The notes beneath the pieces were generated by a model. That model ran no database searches. It worked only from the letters and a program-made list of their open reading frames with translations, and had not been told where the DNA came from. Position numbers and translations under genes: made by a program. This document shows, in pieces, positions 8,801 through 14,589 of a stretch of DNA of 14,589 bases (position 1 is its first letter; every line of letters begins with the position of its first letter). The stretch comes from Gracilaria vermiculophylla (Eukaryota > Rhodophyta > Florideophyceae > Gracilariales > Gracilariaceae). Where the stretch lies: assembly GCA_019155205.2 (NCBI GenBank), contig JAHNZQ020000079.1, forward strand, positions 1,495,286 through 1,509,874, given 5' to 3'.

Positions 8801-11456
8801 TATGTGCTACGATACGTTCTTTATCGTTGTCATGAAATTCACCATCCATTATTGTCTGAGACACTTCAAGTGCTAAACTTCTCAGTTGCATTTTTAACTC
8901 AAACAAAAGTCTCACACCTTTCTCGTACCGCCATATTGCCGCAGAAGCTCTAAACGCCAAAATCAAGAAAAGCGAAAACCCAGCATTTTTCAAAACTCGT
9001 AGATCAACATCTATCGGACTGCACCAAGCGTGACATGCATTTCTTTTCTCATTGTCCCATAAAATTGAAGTGATGTATGATGAAACCACGGCAAGCATAT
9101 TCCACGATATGACCATAATCATATCTTTAGCTTTCAGCGATGGAATTTTTGAAAGAAGTCTTGCAAGTGCAGAAATCAGAGATGGTGCTCTTTCTTTTCG
9201 TTTTTTCTGCAACCATTTCCAAATCGAAGGGCCTTCTTTAATATTGCGCCTGACCAATGTAGAACTGATACTTTTCTTCATTTCTTTTGGCTCGAACATA
9301 ATTCGAGAATAACCCGACTCATAGATGTACCCAGCAGATCCACTTGCGCTTGCTTTGTATATATCGTGCAAAGATTGCTTCATTTCCTCGCAAAAAGTTT
9401 GCAAAGGAATATCATCAGGATCAAACCCAAAAGGCTCCGAAATATTTTTTCCAATTTCCAATAGATTAACAACGGAATATCCAACTGGAATCACATAGAA
9501 GAAAACCAAGAATCCATTGAATTCGACAGTGATAAGCGGCAGAAGAAACAACCAAAGATAAGAAAATACGTGCAAATGAGCGGTGAGAGACGGAGATGCT
9601 GGATATCGATGTATTGCAACACATTCTTGTACAGCCGTCTCAATATTTTTCAAGGCGTATGCTATGCTTCTTCCCGTTTTTCTCGCAGGTGGCTGAGATA
9701 AGTTGCAATATTCCTTGTTAACACTGTCTAAACTGTTACAGTAAGCAAAAATTACATCCATAGCATGTTCAAAGAGATCCTCTGCTTCGTTAAACGCCGC
9801 GATATCCTTGGACGAAAGCAATGCATGCAATTCACTTGTATCTCTACTATCGCGGAGCATCAGTTTTGCTGCAAACGGCAAGGCAGCAATATGGGAAAAT
9901 AGACGTTCCCTGTCTCTCTGGTGCCATGTACCAGGCTCACAGACGATGGCAAATCGAAAAGCAATCTCTTCTATGGCAGGCTTAACCTTACAGAGCCAGA
10001 GTTCTAGACCCCTTGAGTATCGTTGGTACGAATCATTTAGCCAAAATCCTAGAACGAGAGATAGACCAAGACTAACGTATGCATCTGTCGAGCTTTTGAC
10101 TGGAATATAAATGCTCCACCATCGACTATTCCCGTTTTCTATATTTTTTGATTTATACCATGCCCACAGGACAACAACAGTGGTCCACATCAATAAAGTG
10201 AATAGAGTCAGCGTCACATTTCCGACGACATACCCGGTCCATGAGGAACTTATGAACGATTGATCTCGAGTAGAATCAATCTTGTTTGACTTCGAAAGGT
10301 AGGAGGCCGGAGCGGGCTGCTCTAGCCATGCTGGAGTGTCATGTTTTGCATCAATCAAAGAAACATATGAACTTTTCTGGGAAAAGAATGTGTTAAAAAT
10401 ACGCAGAGCGGTTCCACAAGATATTTCATTGAGCTTGATGTCGTGTATATCGTATCCAAACGGGTCGTTAAGTGCCATGGCTATGTAGTACAGCATTGAT
10501 ATCGAGTAGCTGATTAGAACAGTCCAAACTACTGTGAACCACCCGCTTGTCTGCACTATAGTAAGAGGAAGAAAAAACATCCAGATATATAAAAAAATAT
10601 GTAAGTGATTAATATAGCCAGCGGATGGTGTGAATTGGGAAATTGTGATGAGAATGCTCGCATGGGAATCAATAGCGTCCACGTTGTTCATGAGTATATG
10701 ATGTGTGGCACGACCAGCTGGGGACTTTTGCATGGCAGCAGATTTGAAAGAAACTGGAGCATCATCCTGCGCTGCACTCAGATAGGTCCTTATCACCCTC
10801 GTACATTGAAAAGGCATAATCTTCGCAGAAATCACGTCGGAAATATCTTCTTTACAGAGGATACGTTCGAGCTGCTGTGCTTCTCTCTCTCCCCGAAGGT
10901 GCATCTTCAACGCGATGGGAAACGCAACCAGATGAGCAACAATGCGATCAAGGTCACCAGGATGCCACGATCCAGGTGGAAAACTCTGACGGAGATCTCT
11001 GACAATTCCCCGTAGTTGCGCATCCATATGCGTCCAATTCAGTTGTGCTTTCCAAAAGCGGTTGCTGGCTTCACGCACAAAAAAGCCTAAGAGAATGAAG
11101 AGCGCCCATCCGACAGCGTAAGCGACGGATGAAGAAACATTAATATGTGATGTCCAAAAGTCATCAGAGAATGAGCTGATGCCTTTTGGTGCAAGCGCAT
11201 ACGCGATAAGTGTGACAAGCACAGTCCAAACGACTTGGAAACCTAGAACGGTCCTGGGAAGTGTGATCAGTATTTGTGCAATGAAAGAGACACTCGACGG
11301 GTCTGGTTCAGATGGAGCAGAGCCAAGTTTTCGAACTCTGGCGCACTGGAGAAGGTGATTGGCTAAATGCTGACGTGAGAAAGAGTGATATAAACGTGAT
11401 GTGGTTGAGAGCAGTGGCGCCTCTTCGTCGGGAGGCATCACCTCTTCAACGGGCAT
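5825..11456 (-). CDS. Five-domain tandem bestrophin (RFP-TM/UPF0187) anion channel, 1788 residues in four exons
   Basis: Exons on the minus strand are 11456-7877, 7766-7224, 7132-7084 and 7019-5825. Together they are 5367 bases, an exact multiple of three, ending at the TGA at 5827-5825. All introns have GT..AG borders and restore perfect alignment between domains. The product contains five consecutive bestrophin-like domains, at about residues 50-355, 405-700, 770-1070, 1140-1425 and 1470-1770. Each has TM1, TM2 with an LLGF-type pore-neck segment, a cytosolic helical part with H..D..R...H, a TM3-TM4 module (IW..LLP...) and a closing PFG....D(I/L/V) motif. Known bestrophins are pentamers of one-domain subunits, so this chain could form a whole channel. 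The sequences look closer to the bacterial/fungal YneE type than to animal BEST1-4. The ATG follows an in-frame TGA 21 bases upstream, with context ACCATGC. Transport function and single-chain assembly are inference. Confidence 0.9.
5882..6784 (-). other. Bestrophin domain 5 (about residues 1470-1770)
   Basis: TM1 is at about 1476-1498, TM2 near 1529-1546 (ALFLLLGLRLYDSHLRY), WHSGDLQRLAAHLAGFA from 1580, the TM3-TM4 module (IWFILLPLALVESSGWLTVF) from 1702, and NPFGFDISDVPLESF at 1742-1756. Only about 30 residues follow before the stop, so the chain ends with this domain. Cys1512 and Cys1517 lie in the TM1-TM2 loop, at nearly the same place as the cysteine pair of domain 3. Confidence 0.88.
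7020..7083 (-). other. Intron 3 (64 bases, phase 2)
   Basis: The donor is TGG|GTATGT and the acceptor TTGCAG|CATG. The split codon GG|C gives Gly in GVLGMYSIAEE, which aligns with GVLGIEKWAAE in domain 5. Together with intron 2 it isolates a 49-base exon (7132-7084) that encodes most of TM4. Skipping that exon would shift the frame. Confidence 0.85.
7133..7223 (-). other. Intron 2 (91 bases, phase 1)
   Basis: The donor is CCG|GTAAGA and the acceptor GTGCAG|GTTGG. The split codon restores Gly in the sequence EISGWFTI, matching ESSGWLTV of domain 5 and QTSGWFTV of domain 1 at the TM3-TM4 turn. Confidence 0.85.
7767..7876 (-). other. Intron 1 of the five-domain bestrophin gene (110 bases, phase 1)
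   Basis: The donor is CAG|GTATGC and the acceptor CATAG|CTTTTC. The junction makes VGSYVSFP|AFLLLGFYV, which aligns without gaps to domain 5 (VEEYIGYALFLLLGLRL). If retained, translation would run 14 further residues to a stop, leaving three complete domains plus TM1 of the fourth. A second, in-frame acceptor after the pyrimidine-rich tract lies at 7740-7741. Confidence 0.82.
8247..9149 (-). other. Bestrophin domain 3 (about residues 770-1070)
   Basis: TM1 is at about 776-799, TM2 at 822-840 (SLFLILAFRASAAIWRY), FHDNDKERIVAHIAQIP at 874-890, the TM3-TM4 module (IWLMLLPFAMTPKTGGFTI) at 1002-1020, and DPYGTDDIDIPV at 1042-1053. It is the most divergent in TM2: the usual LGF is LAF, and the Trp of the WH motif is Phe. 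Two cysteines, Cys808 and Cys812, sit in the TM1-TM2 loop and could pair outside the membrane. Confidence 0.86.
9357..10244 (-). other. Bestrophin domain 2 (about residues 405-700)
   Basis: TM1 is at about 408-432, TM2 at 457-475 (SLVLGFWLNDSYQRY), WHQRDRERLFSHIAALP at 511-527, the TM3-TM4 module (LWLFLLPLITVEFNGF) at 634-649, and EPFGFDPDDIPL at 674-685. The last motif is nearly the consensus of one-domain bacterial bestrophin-like proteins. A linker of about 50 residues joins it to domain 1. The long linker after it (about 700-770) is basic and polar, with KKRKER at 751-756. Confidence 0.88.
10392..11309 (-). other. Bestrophin domain 1 (about residues 50-355)
   Basis: TM1 lies near residues 60-88 and TM2 near 111-130 (ALFILLGFFVREASNRFW). 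The cytosolic motif WHPGDLDRIVAHL is at 164-176, the TM3-TM4 module (IWMFFLPLTIVQTSGWFTVV) at 291-310, and DPFGYDIHDIKL at 331-342. The TM1-TM2 loop, luminal or extracellular in bestrophins, carries an N-glycosylation sequon at Asn106 (NVS). Residues 10-16 ahead of the domain read DEEAPLL, an acidic dileucine sorting motif. The insert between the H..D..R motif and TM3 is about 110 residues, similar to the other four domains. Confidence 0.88.
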
Positions 11457-11477
11457 GGTTGTGACTGGTGCGCGTCA
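11454..11477 (-). promoter_or_regulatory. Translation start context of the bestrophin gene
   Basis: On the minus strand an in-frame TGA (11477-11475) is followed 21 bases later by ACCATGC (ATG at 11456-11454). The stop rules out an N-terminal extension within this exon, and A at -3 is favourable. An upstream spliced coding exon is not excluded but is not needed, since domain 1 is complete. Confidence 0.6.
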
Positions 11478-12611
11478 GCCGGAAGGAGTGGAACATGGAT
11501 TCAACAAAAAGTAAGCAGTTGTTTGTGATGAAACTCTTTCCGAGGGAATTTTGTAGGGCTGAGTCGGAGTGCGAAGATGTTCGTTTGGAGTTGCAATCAG
11601 ATGCCCGGGTTCCAGGATGAACAATATTAGTTGCTCTCTCTACTGTTGGTCACTGTCGCCGGTCTCACGAAGAAAGTGCACTGCAAATTAACGTTTTCTG
11701 AATTATGTAATTTCCAAATGACAGGAAAATATGATGGTTTTGGGCAACAAAAATAATGGATATGTGACAACTGGTTAAAAATGATTAAAAAAGCTCCTGT
11801 CCCGGACCAGATCAGTCAAATCAATCAGAACCAAACAATTAATTCGTGAAAAAGCCAAGATTCAACAAGAATTCCGAATTGTTCTATTAACGCGAAGAAA
11901 TCCTTCCAATAAGATGAGAGGTCTTTTGGGAACAAGTAAATAATCCACTGCTTTGCTAACAGGGAGTCAAAAAGGCCATGTATTGCATCATGAGTGATAT
12001 TTCATAACCTCTTAAAACCTGAAAATTCTTAGCTTTCCAGTTGCAAAGATATGAGCGATTATAAAATTTTCAACAGGTTTACTTCTCCAGTTCTGAACTG
12101 CTCGGTAACTGAGGGTATGCAACGCCAATCATTTTACGGTACATAATTACCTTTCCAAAAAAAGGTAGATTTGAATGAGTGACTAAGATAAACATGCTTC
12201 TGTGCTTTTGGTATTTCCAGCTAACAGAATTTCTTTTTTACCAAGAGAGAGATTGAATGTTACAGAAATTAAATGCTGCCTAGTCTTTTTTTCTTTACAG
12301 AAGGCTGTAAGCGCCAATGCCAGTCTAGAATGGTGTTTTCAATTACCATGCTTTGATAGAGGGTCTACTCAACCACAACACGACTGCAACACATGACAAT
12401 CATTCTTACAGCATCCAAAACGTACCAGCGGAGCCTGGTTTTCCAGTGTAATTCCATTAAGAGTTTCTGTTTTTCAAGCTGCATACCATTCGGTGCAATC
12501 TCCACGCGCAGATTTGCTACGCGCGAGTAAAAATCTGTCGTTCGCTGCGATAGCCTTCAATGTCGCAGCCGGAGACAAGAGTCGCAGTGCCACACCTTAG
12601 CTGTTCTCGGA
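11478..12611. other. Divergent intergenic region between the bestrophin and dehalogenase genes
   Basis: No gene is seen. It must hold the 5' leader and promoter of the minus-strand bestrophin gene, but I find no clear TATA box upstream of 11456. From about 12480 onward the composition becomes visibly GC-richer toward the dehalogenase gene. An inverted repeat CAGATTT (12509-12515) / AAATCTG (12531-12537) encloses alternating CG-rich sequence. Confidence 0.45.
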
Positions 12612-12618
12612 AATATAT
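12612..12618 (+). promoter_or_regulatory. Possible TATA box of the haloalkane dehalogenase gene
   Basis: AATATAT lies 72 bases before the start codon at 12684. Transcription starting about 30 bases downstream would leave a leader of about 40 bases. This is position-based inference only. Confidence 0.35.
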
Positions 12619-12683
12619 GTGTACTGCAGGAACACCAACCGTGAACTATCCTTCTGCTGCGCAACGGAAGCCAACACTTCAAA

Positions 12684-13670
12684 ATGTCGGCAGTATTTCC
12701 ATCATCGCTTCTGTTAGTGCTGTTTGGGATATTACTTCTCACCTTTTCCCACTGCCTGCACGGCAATTCAATTCCGACTCCCCCGCCCGCGCGCTTTCTG
12801 ACCAAGAAGTTCAAGACCATATCTGGAAAGCATATGGCCTATGTGGAGGTGGGTGAGGGCGATCCCATCATCTTCCTCCATGGCAACCCGACCTCCTCCT
12901 ACCTGTGGCGCAACGTCATGCCGTATCTGGAAGCTCCCGGTCGCCGCCTCATCGCTCCAGATCTCATCGGTATGGGCGACTCTGAAAAACTCAATTTCAG
13001 CCGCCCCAATCTGTACACATTTGTGCAGCATTCAAATTTCCTGTTCCAGCTACTGGAGGCGCTGAACGTGAAGAACAACGTCACGCTCGTGCTTCACGAT
13101 TGGGGCTCCGCGCTTGGCTTTTTGTGGGCATTTTACAACCGCGCAAATCCGTCAGCCGTGAAGGGCATTGCCTTCTTTGAAGCCATTGTCACCCCTTTCA
13201 GTTCCGCCACGTTTGCACCCGACGCTGTGGACTTTTTTACCCTAATGCGGTCGCCGGCCGGCGAAAATCTCATCTTGCAGCAAAATCAGTTCATTGAACG
13301 GGTGTTGCCGGACTCTATCTTGCGCAGCCTTGAGCCGCAGGAGTTTGCCGAGTACCGCCGCCCGTTCCTGCAACCGGGCGAGGATCGACGGCCCACGCTG
13401 ACGTGGCCCCGGCAGCTTCCAATTGATGGTGTGCCGACTGACGTCACGGCTCTGGTTGAAATGTACTCGCAGTGGTTGGCCACTTCCAACATTCCGAAGC
13501 TGTTCATCAAGGGCGAACCGGGCATTTTGATCACAAATGGCTCGGAGCCTCTGAAGCTTGTGAGGTCATGGCCGCTAACAACGGAAACTTCAGTGAAGGG
13601 TATTCACTTTTTACAGGAAGATTCCCCAGATGACATTGGAAGGGCCATTGCTAATTGGCTACCATCGTAA
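12684..13670 (+). CDS. Secreted haloalkane dehalogenase, subfamily HLD-II (Renilla luciferase-like relative)
   Basis: Single-exon alpha/beta-hydrolase of 328 residues. Residues 1-24 are a hydrophobic signal peptide ending near FSHC. The core then shows IIFLHGNPTSSYLWRN (62-77), LIAPDLIGMGDS (89-100), the nucleophile elbow LHDWGSALGF (137-146), FFEAIVTP (164-171), LEPQEFAEYRRPF (216-228) and GIHFLQEDSPDDIG (306-319). Asp139 is the nucleophile, Glu166 the acid, His308 the base, and Asn68 plus Trp140 the halide-binding pair, all as in DhaA/LinB. The family hydrolyses carbon-halogen bonds to alcohols. Renilla-type luciferases share the same residues, so a luciferase or another hydrolase role is possible. 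It lacks introns and most of it is GC-rich relative to its surroundings, with an AT-richer last part; both suggest bacterial origin. There are sequons at Asn104, Asn132 and Asn285. Secretion is unusual for the family. Confidence 0.92.
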   Translation: MSAVFPSSLLLVLFGILLLTFSHCLHGNSIPTPPPARFLTKKFKTISGKHMAYVEVGEGDPIIFLHGNPTSSYLWRNVMPYLEAPGRRLIAPDLIGMGDSEKLNFSRPNLYTFVQHSNFLFQLLEALNVKNNVTLVLHDWGSALGFLWAFYNRANPSAVKGIAFFEAIVTPFSSATFAPDAVDFFTLMRSPAGENLILQQNQFIERVLPDSILRSLEPQEFAEYRRPFLQPGEDRRPTLTWPRQLPIDGVPTDVTALVEMYSQWLATSNIPKLFIKGEPGILITNGSEPLKLVRSWPLTTETSVKGIHFLQEDSPDDIGRAIANWLPS

Positions 13671-14484
13671 TCAATTGTGGTCCGTTCAACATGTTTGTAA
13701 ACACAGAAGTGTCGGGCGACATGGATCCTCGACGACAGTGTAAAGCGATAGGGGTTTTGGATTATGGTTCCACTGTCTTAATTTACTTTTCTTCCCTTGG
13801 TGGCAGCTTCAGGTTTGAGATCATGAGTGTCTGAGATTTGACCGGGTGGTGAAGGTGGCATTGCTATAACATTGTGCTGGTGAGAACCTCTCACTGCGCG
13901 CAGCACACTCACCATGAAATTTGCTTTTCCTGGGGAAGACATGGGTAGGATTTAAATTGGTACTGTGGTGCAGAGAGGTTCTTAAGAAAACCAGATCGCG
14001 ACTTTCATGATGGCGTATAACACAGCAGAAGGCAACAATCAGAAGTGCACTCGTTGTACTCACCCCAGAGAGCCAATTCTGCATCTCATCTCTTACACAC
14101 ATATATATATATATAGTTTATGAGGTACCGTTCGCATCATTTATTGCATTCGGATTTGTCTAGGTAATCGTTTGAGGTTGCTCTCATTTTCTCCCGCATC
14201 TTTTCTCATATATTCTGGAGAGAAGGAGAACGGCTGACAATATCTGTTTAGCTGCCTGTTTTCAACTCTCATCATCTTGGTTTCACCTGAGTTGTCTCAG
14301 ACCTCATTTGAATTCGTGCTGGAAATTTCTGCTCTGTTTTCTATAATTGAAAAGCTTTCCGTGGAATTGAGAGAAAAAGTCAAAAGGATTTACTGTCACG
14401 AAAACTCGAAATTGAAGCTAATCATTTGAGAAAAGACTGTCAATGTCTGCAGTGTGATAGAGGTCGATGTTGTATACATATATC
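13671..14484. other. Gene-less stretch downstream of the dehalogenase gene
   Basis: Probably the 3' untranslated region plus intergenic DNA. The open frame on the minus strand at 13821-14102 has no recognisable motif. No AATAAA occurs close after the stop; the first clear one on the plus strand is at 14485-14490. Confidence 0.45.
14095..14114. repeat. ACAC/AT microsatellite
   Basis: ACACAC is followed directly by seven AT units. It is a simple-sequence tract of the kind that varies in length between individuals and has no visible function. Confidence 0.75.
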
Positions 14485-14490
14485 AATAAA
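14485..14490 (+). terminator. Possible distant polyadenylation signal
   Basis: AATAAA lies about 815 bases after the dehalogenase stop codon. It could end that transcript, giving a long 3' untranslated region, or belong to nothing. It is immediately followed by the hairpin at 14505-14573. Confidence 0.25.
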
Positions 14491-14504
14491 CTGATAACTA
14501 TATA

Positions 14505-14573
14505 GTGTGTTTGGCATAGCTTGCTGGCACCTCTGGGCTGACGCTATGCGTCGCAGATCGTATCCCAACACAC
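14505..14573. repeat. Nested inverted repeat (potential hairpin)
   Basis: The outer arms GTGTGTTTGG (14505-14514) and CCAACACAC (14565-14573) pair with one bulge. The inner arms GCATAGC (14514-14520) and GCTATGC (14543-14549) are perfect, with a 22-base loop. The right side has about 15 unpaired bases between the arms. It could be the end of a small transposable element or a structured RNA; the sequence alone does not decide. Confidence 0.5.
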
Positions 14574-14589
14574 TCTGCGGCTCAACAGT

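Noticed and set aside
9052..11015. Plus-strand open frames opposite the bestrophin gene (9052-9312, 9808-10110, 10605-11015)
   Set aside because: They are antisense shadows of a well-supported coding exon and show no domain or hydrophobic pattern of their own.
7833..11456. The uninterrupted frame of 1207 codons taken as the full protein
   Set aside because: Its last 14 residues run into an intron and cut domain 4 in the middle of TM2. A GTATGC donor at 7876 and an acceptor at 7767 join it to exons that complete the domain.
12560..13534. Overlapping frames on both strands at the dehalogenase gene
   Set aside because: They are shadows in a GC-rich gene. Only the frame 12684-13670 has the full catalytic set.
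13821..14102. A 93-residue minus-strand frame
   Set aside because: It has a hydrophobic patch but no family resemblance, and it begins within the microsatellite. It may be chance or an exon of a gene that I cannot see.
1..14589. Bacterial origin of the whole window, suggested by the peptidase and dehalogenase
   Set aside because: Spliced introns in the middle gene, the Tc1/mariner element, AATAAA signals, TATA boxes and long intergenic distances show a eukaryotic chromosome.
1..14589. tRNA genes, rRNA genes and CRISPR arrays
   Set aside because: No tRNA B-box with a matching cloverleaf, no rRNA-like conserved stretch and no regularly spaced repeats were seen.

Overview
The window is eukaryotic nuclear DNA, most likely from a small invertebrate animal. 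The signs are spliceosomal introns with GT..AG borders, long AT-rich intergenic stretches, a decayed Tc1/mariner transposon, TATA-like and AATAAA signals, and secreted proteins with animal-style signal peptides. The species cannot be fixed from the sequence. Two of the three genes are intronless and resemble bacterial enzymes, and the third belongs to a chloride-channel family common in bacteria and fungi. The segment may therefore be a cluster of horizontally acquired genes, as reported for springtails, bdelloid rotifers and some mites.

Layout: 1-902 is one end of a dead Tc1/mariner element on the minus strand, with its terminal repeat at 798-902. 905-4199 has no recognisable gene. 4287-4922 (+) encodes a secreted peptidoglycan-binding plus M15 D-Ala-D-Ala carboxypeptidase. 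5825-11456 (-) is a four-exon gene for a 1788-residue membrane protein, convergent with the M15 gene. 12684-13670 (+) encodes a secreted haloalkane dehalogenase (subfamily II type), divergent from the large gene. 13671-14589 holds no gene that I recognise.

The outstanding feature is the large minus-strand gene. Once three small introns are removed, the reading frame holds exactly five consecutive bestrophin/UPF0187 (RFP-TM) domains, each with the TM1-TM2 module, the cytosolic helical middle, the TM3-TM4 module and the closing PFG..D motif. Bestrophins of known structure are pentamers of one-domain subunits. The simplest reading is that this gene encodes a whole pentameric anion channel as one polypeptide with five non-identical subunits. 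The three residues that line the pore neck in known bestrophins align to hydrophobic residues in all five domains, but not to the same residues, so the pore would be asymmetric. An N-terminal acidic dileucine motif suggests an endolysosomal location.

The genes show no shared pathway. The two secreted enzymes would act outside the cell or in the gut: one on bacterial cell walls, the other on halogenated (or related) small molecules. The bestrophin chain would conduct anions in a membrane. Any link among them is positional, through possible shared origin by gene transfer, and is not shown by the sequence.
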